Positions 5,238-12,923 of a stretch of DNA of 36,309 nucleotides are shown here, in pieces (position 1 is the stretch's first letter; each line of letters starts with the position of its first letter). The stretch comes from a virus. The stretch is taken from positions 1-36,309 of the IMG/VR virus record IMGVR_UViG_3300023297_000041. One strand, written 5' to 3'. The position numbers and the translations under genes are program-made. The notes below the pieces were generated by a model, which was not told the DNA's origin, ran no database searches, and was given only the letters and a program-made list of their open reading frames with translations.

Positions 5238-5839
5238 TTAAAGCATGTTACTTCAAAGCGAAGTTTGAAAAGAAGAAAAAGATCTGGCAGGAAGGCTACT
5301 GGTCACAGATGATAGCCAAGCACGCCAGGGGCGACTACAGCCATGAGGAACTAAGGATTAAATGGACTGTCATATCTGCATTGTATGATAAATGGGTTGG
5401 TAATAGTGCTTCGTATCGAATTTCTGATCACGCTATTCTACTTCACGCCCTTGTGACCAAACAAGATGTATGCTTTAGCTCATCAGAGCGTGACGGTGGA
5501 GTCAGATTTAAGATGGCCTCACTGGTTTTAAAGAATCCCAAGCGATGGGATATTGAGGATGTTACCGGTGATATGACCAAGGCTGTTACAATGCTCGAGG
5601 GAGCTATCGAGCAAGACGGAAAGAAATACGACTGGCCGGCAGTTATTGGATTTAAACTTTCCTTTATTAATGAGAATCCAGAGAAGTGGTTCTGTAATGA
5701 GATCTGTGACTACCTTAAGATGACAGTGGGATTATGGCCAGAAGGAATTTACAGATTGCACCCGGATGTAAGTCAGCGAATCCAGCGATACATCTCAGAA
5801 CAATACAAGATGAGAACTCAAAGGGACGGCCTTAAATGA
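5225..5839 (+). CDS. Permuted papain-like (NlpC/P60-type) amidase
   Basis: A 204-residue protein with the order of motifs I know from phage permuted-papain proteins (YiiX/YaeF-like): YSHEELRI with His40 as the expected catalytic histidine, CFSSSERDGGVRFKM (about 83-97), KYDWPAVIGFKL (about 134-145) and KWFCNEICDYL with Cys157 as the expected nucleophile. About 40 residues separate the His and FSSSERDGG motifs, longer than usual, including YRISDHAILLHAL. The family cleaves amide bonds in peptidoglycan or lipids. There is no signal peptide. Role here: lysis-related or virion-associated wall hydrolase; the small membrane protein directly downstream supports a lysis-type pair, but this is inference. 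Confidence 0.6.
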   Translation: METLIKACYFKAKFEKKKKIWQEGYWSQMIAKHARGDYSHEELRIKWTVISALYDKWVGNSASYRISDHAILLHALVTKQDVCFSSSERDGGVRFKMASLVLKNPKRWDIEDVTGDMTKAVTMLEGAIEQDGKKYDWPAVIGFKLSFINENPEKWFCNEICDYLKMTVGLWPEGIYRLHPDVSQRIQRYISEQYKMRTQRDGLK

Positions 5840-5976
5840 CACTACAACAGATATTTCCAGCGATTTTAATAATGCTCGATGTTGCTGCGGCGGTGTTATA
5901 TGCCTTTGACGGCGATATTAGGAAAGTTGTTTATTGGCTGGCGGCAGCAGTATTAACGACAGTGGTTACTTTTTAA
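5836..5976 (+). CDS. 46-residue two-helix membrane protein
   Basis: It starts with an ATGA overlap with the amidase gene. Two hydrophobic segments (IFPAILIMLDVAAAVLYAF and VVYWLAAAVLTTVVTF) flank a charged turn DGDIRK, giving a hairpin membrane topology. This type of small phage protein, with D..AAVxY..xGDxRxxxYWxAAAxLT, is widespread and unassigned. Coupling to the putative amidase makes a holin or pinholin-like role worth considering, but there is no direct proof. Confidence 0.6.
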   Translation: MTLQQIFPAILIMLDVAAAVLYAFDGDIRKVVYWLAAAVLTTVVTF

Positions 5977-5992
5977 GAAAGGAATTAAATAA

Positions 5993-6178
5993 ATGCTAGT
6001 ATTATCACGGAAGGTAAATGAACGGATCTTAATTGGCGATGATATTGTTATTACGATTGTAAGGTGTTCTGAAAAAACTGTTAAGGTTGGGATTGATGCA
6101 CCCCGGCACCTCAATATTGTACGGTCTGAACTTACAGGAGCTGCCACTGATGGCAAAGCCACTAATTTAGGGATATAG
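5993..6178 (+). CDS. csrA: CsrA/RsmA-family translational regulator
   Basis: A 61-residue protein with the complete CsrA signature: MLVLSRKVNERILIGDDI at the N-terminus (strand 1 with Leu4 and Arg6), a middle VKVGIDAP and IVRSEL with Arg44, the second RNA-contacting residue. CsrA dimers bind ANGGA sites, often over Shine-Dalgarno sequences, and block or stabilise mRNAs. Its own leader AAAGGAATTAAATAAATG includes a GGA. It lies just upstream of the XRE regulator, forming a regulatory pair. Both key residues are present, so it is probably functional. It could act on host metabolism mRNAs or on phage timing. Confidence 0.9.
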   Translation: MLVLSRKVNERILIGDDIVITIVRCSEKTVKVGIDAPRHLNIVRSELTGAATDGKATNLGI

Positions 6179-6180
6179 AT

Positions 6181-6411
6181 ATGGACTCATTGATAACAGA
6201 GGCGAAATTCCATAGGAGCTTGAACAATATTGAATTAGTTCGCCGCAGGAACGAGGCAGGGCTTAGTCAACAGCAGCTTGCGGATATGCTGGCGGCTAAA
6301 TTAGAGCGTGTGAGCCTGTCCCGTACGTATATAGTACAGCTTGAGAACATAGATAACCCTGACATTCCTATTGGAACTGCGCAGGCCTTGGCAGAAATCT
6401 TTGAAAAATAG
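6181..6411 (+). CDS. XRE/Cro-type helix-turn-helix regulator
   Basis: A 76-residue protein with a clear Cro/CI helix-turn-helix: LVRRRNEAGLSQQQLADMLA followed by a slightly enlarged turn, then SLSRTYIVQLENIDNP and IGTAQALAEIF. It starts two bases after csrA ends, so the two are likely co-transcribed. No peptidase or oligomerisation domain is present, so it resembles Cro more than CI. The perfect palindrome at 6491-6500 just beyond the following terminator is a candidate operator. Role: probably timing between early and late genes, or lysogeny control. Confidence 0.85.
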   Translation: MDSLITEAKFHRSLNNIELVRRRNEAGLSQQQLADMLAAKLERVSLSRTYIVQLENIDNPDIPIGTAQALAEIFEK

Positions 6412-6447
6412 AACAACCTTAATGTCCAAACAATCAGAACTTTAGTC

Positions 6448-6472
6448 AAGCCCGTTAACGCGGGCTTTTTTT
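6448..6472 (+). terminator. Rho-independent terminator after the early/regulatory block
   Basis: AAGCCCG (6448-6454), loop TTAACG, CGGGCTT (6461-6467), then a run of seven T to 6472. It is a classic intrinsic terminator closing the csrA-XRE transcript and separating it from the packaging genes. Confidence 0.9.
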
Positions 6473-6490
6473 ATGCGCCTTCGGAATGTC

Positions 6491-6500
6491 AGTGATCACT
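6491..6500. promoter_or_regulatory. Perfect palindrome, candidate operator for the XRE regulator
   Basis: AGTGATCACT is a perfect 10-bp palindrome in the only sizeable gap (6473-6560) between the regulatory block and the terminase operon. The gap must contain the promoter for the late genes or be crossed by read-through. I see only weak promoter-like boxes (TTGTAA 6504-6509, 17 bp, GAAAAT 6527-6532). A packaging recognition site could also lie here. Confidence 0.4.
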
Positions 6501-6560
6501 TACTTGTAATTTTTGTCAGTCCTGTCGAAAATAGAATCTTATTAAGACAATGGATGTGCT

Positions 6561-6776
6561 GTGGAAAACGGGAAATCCAAATTTTCTATTCAATTGATGG
6601 AGGTTAGCAATGAATTAGGCGACATTTCAAGAATCTTGTTGCTGGCAATTGGTAAATCCTCAGAGCACAAAACCCTAATAATTGAAGAGGCTCTTGAACG
6701 ATTAGGCAGTTGCCAGCAAACACAACTACACAAGCTAAGAAAGATATTTGAGGAACTAAAACGAAATAATGGCTAA
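6561..6776 (+). CDS. Hypothetical helical protein upstream of terminase
   Basis: A 71-residue frame from GTG 6561; an in-frame ATG at 6597 (MEVSNELGD) is an alternative start. Neither has a strong ribosome-binding site. It is mainly helical, with ISRILLLAIGK and HKLRKIFEELKR. I do not recognise it. It overlaps the small terminase by 8 bp, which supports translation. Position at the head of the packaging operon suggests a packaging or regulatory helper. Confidence 0.5.
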   Translation: MENGKSKFSIQLMEVSNELGDISRILLLAIGKSSEHKTLIIEEALERLGSCQQTQLHKLRKIFEELKRNNG

Positions 6777-7440
6777 AAAGGGCACAAAAGGGCAGCGACT
6801 CGAAAAAGGTGAATCGCTTTATACTCCAGACTTGATAACACGAGTTAAGACCATCATTATGGAAATCCAGCCTATAAAGTCTAATGGTTCCTTGCATTAC
6901 GATAAAGTCGCTAAGGTTATGGGGATACCTATCAGGACGTTTAGCACGTGGCGGAGTCCTGAATCTCAATATTACAAACCGTTATTCGTTAAAGCCTTAG
7001 CGTCTGCACACGAAGCACTTGTCGAAATGATCGAATCTGGCCGTATCAAAATGGGGATGATCAAGAGAGCCCAACCATATAACCGGATTAAAAAGACCAA
7101 GGAATTGCGTACTATCGGTCCTGATATGCCAGCAATGGGCAGTATGAAAAAGGCTGGACTATTAGCGGCAGCCAAGAAATTAGGCCTTAAGCCTGACAAA
7201 AAAGACACTAACGATACCATTAAGCAGCTGATTACTGAGTATGTGAATACGCACACCGAGGATGTATTGATCGTTGTCAAGCAGGAAGAGGAGCGTATGC
7301 ACGGTGATGTCTCAGCAGCAAAACTAGTTTTACCAAATATAGGCCCACCTGAAGAGCGATGGAAGGACAGATCAGAAGTTGAAGTTGTTGGTAAGAGTCT
7401 TACCGACATTCTAGCGTTAATGAGTGGAAAAAAGAAATAA
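6769..7440 (+). CDS. Terminase small subunit (putative)
   Basis: A 223-residue protein. The N-terminal region has a helix-turn-helix: HYDKVAKVMGIPIRTFSTWRS at about residues 43-63, followed by helices. A central segment (SMKKAGLLAAAKKLGLKPDK to about residue 155) resembles a SAP-type or helical DNA-binding hairpin. The C-terminus has DVSAAKLVLPNIGPPEERW, a pattern typical of small terminase subunits ahead of the contact with the large subunit. It would recognise the pac or cos site and load the large subunit. It joins the next gene by a TAATG overlap. Confidence 0.7.
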   Translation: MAKKGTKGQRLEKGESLYTPDLITRVKTIIMEIQPIKSNGSLHYDKVAKVMGIPIRTFSTWRSPESQYYKPLFVKALASAHEALVEMIESGRIKMGMIKRAQPYNRIKKTKELRTIGPDMPAMGSMKKAGLLAAAKKLGLKPDKKDTNDTIKQLITEYVNTHTEDVLIVVKQEEERMHGDVSAAKLVLPNIGPPEERWKDRSEVEVVGKSLTDILALMSGKKK

Positions 7441-8993
7441 TGACCGAAGCTGAACTTATCTGTGAGAAAATAATAGGATACCAAAAGAATCCTGTGGGTT
7501 TCTGTACGGAAGTTCTGAGCCTTAAGGAAGAGCATGTTTGGCGGAAGATGGTTAGTATGCTCAATTCTATTAGGGACCATCAGTTTACTGCCGTCAGGGC
7601 ATCGCACAGCGTATCAAAGACGTTTACTTGTGGTAGGGCGGTGCCTTGGTTCAAAACTTGTTTCCAGCCATCTACGGTTATAACCACAGCTCCCAGTGAC
7701 AACCAGGTACGGAATCAGCTCTGGAGAGAGATCCATGCAGCTTACGCAGGTGCAAAAGTCCCACTAGGTGGTAAAATGACTACTCTGCAGTGGGACCTCA
7801 AACCAAGTGCTGAAGTCCTGGCATCTTTAGATCCAGCAGACCGGGAGGCCTGGGAGAAGAATTTTGCTATAGGTTTCTCAACATCTCCAGACTCAGCTAC
7901 TGAACACGCAACAAAAATGCAAGGCTGGCATAATGAATGGCTTTTGATCGTGCTTGATGAGGCCTGCGGTATTAATCCACAGATCTGGAGAACTGCGATC
8001 GAGGCTTTAATCATCGATGAGAGATGTAAGGTTATCGCCATCGGTAACCCCACGGACCCCGAAAGTGACTTTGCGAGAGTATGCCATTCATCAGATCCAG
8101 CATTAAACGAAGGTAATGCAGATTATATCTCCGATGAAGGTTGGCATGTAATCACGATTTCCTGCAAGGATACCCCGAATTACAAACAAGGCAAGCGAGT
8201 TATACCGGGCCTAGCCGGCAGAGAATATGTTGAGAGAATTGAAAAGAAATACGGGCCTGATGGTGATGGAACACGGATTAGGGTAAAGGGATTATTTCCA
8301 ACAAGTAAAGAGGGCACATACTTCGGGGCGAAGCTAGCTGTGGCGCGCAAAGAAAGGCGTGTGGGCGATTTCCCTTATGATGAATCTGCCAAGGTATATA
8401 CATTTAGCGATACTGGCGACCATTGGACGGGTACAGTTTTCGTTCAATTCCTGCGGCAACGAATACGCATCATTGACGATTACTGGGATAATGAGGGTCA
8501 AGGCATTCCTAATTGGGCAAAGGTTCTGCAATCTAAGCCTTATGTTTATGGCGGGCATTTTGGCGGTCCGGAACTGGCTTATGGTACTTCTGGTAAATTC
8601 CAAACTGGTAAAACTACAATAGACTTAGCTGCCGAATTAGGATTCCATCTTCAGGCGATACCAGGGCATAGCTTTGATGATGGTATAGAAGCTGTTCGTT
8701 CAATATTTAACATGCTGGAAATTAACGATAAACAAGCGATTACATTCCTTAAAGCTATTTCAGGCTATGGCAAGAAAAAGAACCTTGCATTATCCACTGA
8801 CGAAATGACTGTATATTCAAAAGGTGAGGCTAAAACATGGCACCGCCACCTTGCCGATGCTCTTAGACACGTTGCAATGCAATATCGATATGGCGAGATT
8901 GGCGGCGATATACTGGGTTATCCGGGTTCGACACCAACTCGAAAAGTTTATGGCGATGATGCCGGAGTTACTGATTTGTTAGAGGTTGGTTGA
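7440..8993 (+). CDS. Terminase large subunit
   Basis: A 517-residue packaging ATPase/nuclease. Walker A is RASHSVSKTF (Lys60-Thr61), where Ser59 replaces the usual Gly before Lys. Walker B is WLLIVLDEACG with Asp173-Glu174. The coupling region AIGNPTDPESDF follows. The C-terminal nuclease of RNase H fold shows VYTFSDTGDHWTG, RIIDDYWDNEG and a final Asp in HRHLADALRHVA. The length matches podovirus-type terminases (about 500-550). It cuts concatemers and pumps DNA through the portal. It is coupled on both sides by TAATG and TGATG overlaps. Confidence 0.92.
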   Translation: MTEAELICEKIIGYQKNPVGFCTEVLSLKEEHVWRKMVSMLNSIRDHQFTAVRASHSVSKTFTCGRAVPWFKTCFQPSTVITTAPSDNQVRNQLWREIHAAYAGAKVPLGGKMTTLQWDLKPSAEVLASLDPADREAWEKNFAIGFSTSPDSATEHATKMQGWHNEWLLIVLDEACGINPQIWRTAIEALIIDERCKVIAIGNPTDPESDFARVCHSSDPALNEGNADYISDEGWHVITISCKDTPNYKQGKRVIPGLAGREYVERIEKKYGPDGDGTRIRVKGLFPTSKEGTYFGAKLAVARKERRVGDFPYDESAKVYTFSDTGDHWTGTVFVQFLRQRIRIIDDYWDNEGQGIPNWAKVLQSKPYVYGGHFGGPELAYGTSGKFQTGKTTIDLAAELGFHLQAIPGHSFDDGIEAVRSIFNMLEINDKQAITFLKAISGYGKKKNLALSTDEMTVYSKGEAKTWHRHLADALRHVAMQYRYGEIGGDILGYPGSTPTRKVYGDDAGVTDLLEVG

Positions 8994-9142
8994 TGAGTGA
9001 AAAAGAAGTAGTACAAAAATTTCAAGATATGTGTATGGAAAGTATTAATCCCGACTTGTACTCGGCTTTGGTTGATGAAATTATTCCTGCACTAAAATTG
9101 GCCAGAACTAAATTAAAACAAGAGCCGGAGCCAGTTAAATGA
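8993..9142 (+). CDS. 49-residue small protein between terminase and head genes
   Basis: It starts by a TGATG overlap with the terminase and ends by an ATGA overlap with the next gene, so it is tightly packed. The sequence is helical: KEVVQKFQDMCME, then LVDEIIPALKLARTKL and an EPEPVK tail. The family is not recognised. Double coupling makes translation likely. Confidence 0.6.
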   Translation: MSEKEVVQKFQDMCMESINPDLYSALVDEIIPALKLARTKLKQEPEPVK

Positions 9143-9333
9143 GTGTATTTGTATCAGGATGTCCGGGATGTGGTCATAAGATTGGCGTGCCAAGACCAGG
9201 TAGTGATCCGGCAACTGATAAGTCTACAATAGAGTGTCCCTTTTGCGGGCATGAGGTTGATAGGAGTTTGGGCTATGAAGTGTCAGAGCCGCCACAGAAA
9301 CAGGAACCTTTTGATTTATTGAGTGTGGAGTAA
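9139..9333 (+). CDS. 64-residue zinc-ribbon protein in the head operon
   Basis: It has two CxxC knuckles, GCPGCGHKIGVPRPG at about residues 7-21 and ECPFCGHEVDRS at about 33-44, a standard zinc ribbon that often appears beside phage portal genes. The C-terminal tail is acidic (KQEPFDLLSVE). It may be a head-assembly or regulatory adaptor; the exact role is unknown. Confidence 0.65.
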   Translation: MSVFVSGCPGCGHKIGVPRPGSDPATDKSTIECPFCGHEVDRSLGYEVSEPPQKQEPFDLLSVE

Positions 9334-9335
9334 CT

Positions 9336-9569
9336 ATGTATCAACTAACAGCAGAAGATAAAAAATGGGAAGCTGAGAGCGATGCTCGAACCTTATCAGA
9401 AGCTCAGATTATTGCAGGTGATGAGCCTCGAATGACTGCGGCCAAAAAGGCAGCTGAGGAACTGGCCGAGAAAGATCGCAAGAATGCGGCGGCACTCGAT
9501 AATGTGGACAAAGTATTTACTAAACAGAAATCGACTAACATGTATCCTAACACTAAGGCGGAAAAATAA
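9336..9569 (+). CDS. Small head-region protein with the NMYPNTK tail
   Basis: A 77-residue helical protein. DARTLSEAQIIAGDEPRMTAAKKAAEELAEK follows a pattern found in unassigned small proteins next to podovirus portals. The C-terminus STNMYPNTKAEK shares NMYPNTK with the end of the scaffold (KVKNMYPNTKD at 13745), while the DNA differs at synonymous positions, so the motif is kept as protein. Since scaffolds contact capsid or portal through their C-termini, this protein probably docks on the same partner. It is coupled to the next gene by TAATG. Confidence 0.65.
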   Translation: MYQLTAEDKKWEAESDARTLSEAQIIAGDEPRMTAAKKAAEELAEKDRKNAAALDNVDKVFTKQKSTNMYPNTKAEK

Positions 9570-9793
9570 TGATAGATGAAATGAAATCAATAGATGCGTT
9601 TTTACAGCAGGAAACAGAGACAATGGCACCGTTGATTATTGAATTTATGAGGGTTCCTCTTGCAAGATTTAATGATGAACAGTTAAGGAAGATAATTCAC
9701 TTTTTAGTAAAAGAAAGCGGTAATAAGAGAGTTACAGGTAGAAGATTTAACGAATTTGCAGAACAACCCGAACCGACAAAGGAAAAACCCTAA
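9569..9793 (+). CDS. Hypothetical helical protein before the portal
   Basis: A 74-residue protein, mostly helical (FLQQETETMAPLIIEFMRVPLARF, then LRKIIHFLVKE) with a proline/charged tail. It has TAATG overlaps on both sides. I do not recognise the family. Co-translation with the portal suggests a head-assembly role. Confidence 0.55.
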   Translation: MIDEMKSIDAFLQQETETMAPLIIEFMRVPLARFNDEQLRKIIHFLVKESGNKRVTGRRFNEFAEQPEPTKEKP

Positions 9794-11499
9794 TGTTTGA
9801 TTTTACTGGTAAAACAGATTTACAAATAGCAGCTATCATAACTAAAGACCATGCTAGGCTTGTGAATGAACGCAGGGACTTTGAGGGGTTATGGGAGATT
9901 GAGAATAAGATATTCCTGCCACGTCGTTACGACCTGCTCCATGCGGGTGTTAAAAAGGGTCAGCAATACGGAGCAAGGGTCTATGATGGTCATCCTGCCA
10001 ATGCAGCTAATAAGTTCTCAATGGGTATGCTCGCACATATGATGAGTAAATCCGTGCCGTGGATACAGTTCGCTACTTCCAAAGCTAAAGTAATGAAAGA
10101 GGATTCTGTTAAAAAGTATGTTCAGGACGCTGCGGAGCAAGTAAATTTTGGGCTTGGCAACTCCAACGTTTATGGACAGAGCGTTTGGTTCTCTAAAGAT
10201 GGTGCCGTTACTGGCACGGCAGTTAGTATACCCGAAGAGGATAAAATAAAAGGCACAATGCACTATCAGACGGTTAGTCCTCGTGACTCCTACAACAAGT
10301 TTGATAGGTTTGGTAATTTGATGGTCTATCATCGCAATATCACAATGTCTGCAATCGAGGCTTACGATGAATTTGATAAGTCTAAACTTCCTACAGAACT
10401 TATTAGGAATGCTAAAGGCGAAAATAGCGGTGACCCATTCAAAGAATACAGTTTGATTTATGCTGTATATCCAAACGCTAATCCGAGAGAGGGTTCGCTT
10501 CGCAGTGAAGATAAGAAATTCAAAGTCTTTTATGTACTCAAAGCTCAAGGGGTTGGTAAAAATGCTCTCGTTCAGCATACGGGTACGCAGATGGGTCCGA
10601 TTATATGGGCTCACGGCAGAGAGCCTGGCACAAATTATGGAGTGTCTATTGCAGCGGATGCACTGACTGAAGGATTGCAGGGTAATAAACTTGGTGAGCT
10701 ATTATTGAGAATGACACATAGAGAAGCTGACCCTGTTACCGAAGCACCGTTGGCAATGAAAGAAAGCGGTATTCAAACTAATCCGGGTGGTCGTAATTGG
10801 GTACCTGAAAAGTATATTGGTCACAACGCAATTCGAGAAATATTTAGTAGTGGTAATTGGCCGATGACTGATGCTCAGGAACAAAGATTGCACGCTACTT
10901 TAGATGACAAATTCTATGTAGGCTTGTGGGACGCCCTGATGACAATGAACGGCCCACAAAAGACGGCTACCGAAGTTATGCAAATTCAAGGCAATAAAGC
11001 TGTATTACTATCGCCGGTATCAGAAGATTTCGAGAATGCTTACCTCAAACAGATAGTTGATGCCCAGTGGGTATTCGAAGAACAAATCGCACGTAGAATG
11101 CCTGATGTGCCTGACATCCTTTTAGAGCCTGAGAATCGGCAGATAGATACAGTATTCATTGGTCCGTTAAATCAACTCCAACGCGCTACAATGCAAACCA
11201 GAGGTACAGTAAACGCATTAGCAGTTATCAGGCAAATTGCAGATATGTGGCCTCAGAGTTTAATCAAAATAAACGAGATGGATTTGCTTGAAGATGCAGC
11301 CATTGCTCAGGGTATGAAACAATCCCTTATTAAAACAGATGAGGAAGTTAAGGCTATTCTTGAGGCTAATGCAGCTGCCGCAGAAGCAGAGCAACAGACA
11401 AATATGGCTATTGAAGGTGCTAAAGCGGCTGGCGGACTCACAAAAGCAATTGAGCAGGACTCTATTTTAGACCAGGCGGCTGGGGCTATGAATGGGTAA
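9793..11499 (+). CDS. Portal protein (podovirus head-tail connector)
   Basis: A 568-residue protein typical of the head-tail connector family of podoviruses (500-570 residues). Motifs: ANKFSMGMLAHMMSKSVPWIQF near residue 70, the central stem region DALTEGLQGNKLGELLLRM (about 298-316) and TATEVMQIQGNKAV, then a long C-terminal helix ending in an Ala/Glu/Gln-rich tail (AAAAEAEQQTNMA) that would line the barrel. Dodecamers form the DNA channel at the unique vertex and dock the terminase and tail adaptor. The start is coupled by TAATG. Confidence 0.9.
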   Translation: MFDFTGKTDLQIAAIITKDHARLVNERRDFEGLWEIENKIFLPRRYDLLHAGVKKGQQYGARVYDGHPANAANKFSMGMLAHMMSKSVPWIQFATSKAKVMKEDSVKKYVQDAAEQVNFGLGNSNVYGQSVWFSKDGAVTGTAVSIPEEDKIKGTMHYQTVSPRDSYNKFDRFGNLMVYHRNITMSAIEAYDEFDKSKLPTELIRNAKGENSGDPFKEYSLIYAVYPNANPREGSLRSEDKKFKVFYVLKAQGVGKNALVQHTGTQMGPIIWAHGREPGTNYGVSIAADALTEGLQGNKLGELLLRMTHREADPVTEAPLAMKESGIQTNPGGRNWVPEKYIGHNAIREIFSSGNWPMTDAQEQRLHATLDDKFYVGLWDALMTMNGPQKTATEVMQIQGNKAVLLSPVSEDFENAYLKQIVDAQWVFEEQIARRMPDVPDILLEPENRQIDTVFIGPLNQLQRATMQTRGTVNALAVIRQIADMWPQSLIKINEMDLLEDAAIAQGMKQSLIKTDEEVKAILEANAAAAEAEQQTNMAIEGAKAAGGLTKAIEQDSILDQAAGAMNG

Positions 11500-11614
11500 G
11501 GGTGATACATATAGACCTGTAGATAGAGAAAAGTATAGTAAAAGTTACGATAGAATTTTTAGTAATAAAAATAAACCGAAAGGAAAAGAAAGTGGCAAAA
11601 CTATTAAAAAATGA
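11492..11614 (+). CDS. 40-residue conserved small phage protein (MGKGDxxRP type)
   Basis: It starts at ATG 11492 inside the portal end and overlaps the next gene by 23 bp. The peptide begins MGKGDTYRPVDREKY and continues with SKSYDRIF and a Lys-rich tail. I recognise this pattern (KGDxxRPxDxxKYxxxYDRIF) from tiny unassigned proteins in many phages, especially near structural genes. Function is not known; it is basic and probably binds nucleic acid or an assembly partner. The conserved pattern makes it more credible than a chance frame. Confidence 0.7.
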   Translation: MGKGDTYRPVDREKYSKSYDRIFSNKNKPKGKESGKTIKK

Positions 11615-11825
11615 AGTGGAAGCAATTGAACGAACCATTCGCAAGTTTGTCAAAAAGGATGGTGGTTTTCGTAAGGGTATAACCTTGAAATCTCAAAAGC
11701 ACGCTCGGAAATTGCTTCACAAGCTCGGTCGCAGAACCGTTACATGGGATTCGAGTATTAACTTCAATATGGTAGCTACTAAGTCAAAGGTTAGACCCAA
11801 AACCCACAAAAACAGTATTGACTAA
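11592..11825 (+). CDS. Small basic protein related to the C-terminal part of its neighbour
   Basis: A 77-residue protein from GTG 11592 with AAAGGAAAAG upstream. VEAIERTIRKFVKKDGGF, then KGITLKSQKHARKLLHKLGRR and WDSSI match the order of motifs in the neighbour at 11868-12605 (VERAIRRFVRKGG, KGVTIGEKAYALGLLEKMGR, WDDSI). It is therefore a stand-alone copy of that domain. It is very basic at the C-terminus. Function is unknown; within the head operon it may be a decoration or DNA-contacting assembly factor. Confidence 0.6.
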   Translation: MAKLLKNEVEAIERTIRKFVKKDGGFRKGITLKSQKHARKLLHKLGRRTVTWDSSINFNMVATKSKVRPKTHKNSID

Positions 11826-11867
11826 TAATAACAAAAACAAAAAAATAATTTAAAAGGAGCCAAGACA

Positions 11868-12605
11868 ATGGCGAAAGTAAAAGACCCAACAAAAAAGGAA
11901 TTACAAAAAGAGTTAGCTGAACTCGAAAAACACAATCTTGTAGATGGTTTGCCCACAAACGATAGTGTTCCACAGGAGCTAAAACGCATTAAGGAAATTG
12001 CGGGGTTGATTGCCCAACATCCCGGCGATCCCGGCGGTAAACATCAAAGCCCACCAATAACAACACATCCCACATCCCTGGGCGATTCTGAAGAGATCAA
12101 AAAGCTGAAGGCAGAAAACCAGCAGCTCAAGGACGCCCAGGCTAGATCTGCAGCAGGTAATAAGATCAAGTCGGCAGATAAGAAACACGGCTATATTCCT
12201 CGCCCTGATGAGATTATGGGTAAAGCTCTGGATAATGCTGAGAGTATAGATCCATCCGACTGGGACGATTCTACTAAGCTGGCTGTTGAAAGAGCTATCA
12301 GGCGTTTTGTTCGTAAGGGCGGATCTCGAAAAAACCACAAAGGCGATTTCTACGACTTGGCAGCTGGATTTAAGAAAGGTGTTACCATTGGCGAAAAAGC
12401 TTATGCACTTGGCCTACTTGAAAAAATGGGCCGTCTTAAAGGCACTGCAAAAGATATTATCGCTTTAATCGAAAAGCGAGAAACACTACCCATTGGTGAG
12501 CAACGCCAAACAGCTAAAGAGTTTAATCAGAAGCTCGAATCGCTCGGTGTGGTATGGGATGACAGTATTCAGGTACCGGGTATGAGTGCCCAATTGCGGA
12601 GCTAA
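11868..12605 (+). CDS. Hypothetical head-operon protein with coiled coil and duplicated domain
   Basis: A 245-residue protein with a strong AAAAGGAG site. The N-terminus is charged and helical (KKELQKELAELEKH), followed by a Pro/Gly/His linker, a coiled coil SEEIKKLKAENQQLKDAQAR (about 74-93) and a C-terminal domain from about residue 125 that is shared with the 77-residue neighbour. The shared unit ends with WDDSIQVPG. I do not recognise the family. Location between portal and scaffold suggests an assembly accessory. No membrane or signal segment. Confidence 0.6.
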   Translation: MAKVKDPTKKELQKELAELEKHNLVDGLPTNDSVPQELKRIKEIAGLIAQHPGDPGGKHQSPPITTHPTSLGDSEEIKKLKAENQQLKDAQARSAAGNKIKSADKKHGYIPRPDEIMGKALDNAESIDPSDWDDSTKLAVERAIRRFVRKGGSRKNHKGDFYDLAAGFKKGVTIGEKAYALGLLEKMGRLKGTAKDIIALIEKRETLPIGEQRQTAKEFNQKLESLGVVWDDSIQVPGMSAQLRS

Positions 12606-12606
12606 T

Positions 12607-12912
12607 ATGGAAGTATGTACGACATTAGATTTTTATAATACCTTGCTGGCCACCGAGAGTGGCCGGCGGGTATGGGCTGAAATGCGGAAAATGGCGAATC
12701 TGTGGTTTAGGGCAGAGCCGCCAATAAAGGAGCATGAAGCCTTAGCACAGTGCGTCTTAGATGAATTTATATTGCGTATAGAAGAAAAATGCGGACTCAA
12801 TACCGTAGATACTGAAAAGATAATATTAGAAGCCCACGCCAAAGCAGCGGCGGCGGCATTGGAAGTTAACAACAAAGAACCCGAAAAAACGGATTTACAT
12901 AACATAAGCTAA
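12607..12912 (+). CDS. Hypothetical 101-residue helical protein
   Basis: The start is chosen at ATG 12607, just after the previous stop with GGAG 5 bp upstream; an earlier in-frame ATG at 12586 inside the previous gene lacks a site. Sequence: TLDFYNTLLATESGRRVWAE, NLWFRAEPPIKEHEALAQCV, then an Ala-rich helix (EAHAKAAAAALEV). I do not recognise it. It sits directly ahead of the scaffold gene. Confidence 0.55.
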   Translation: MEVCTTLDFYNTLLATESGRRVWAEMRKMANLWFRAEPPIKEHEALAQCVLDEFILRIEEKCGLNTVDTEKIILEAHAKAAAAALEVNNKEPEKTDLHNIS

Positions 12913-12923
12913 GGAGTTTTTAA

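Noticed and set aside
10018-10614. A 198-codon open frame on the - strand
   Set aside because: It is antisense to the portal gene and has no family resemblance.
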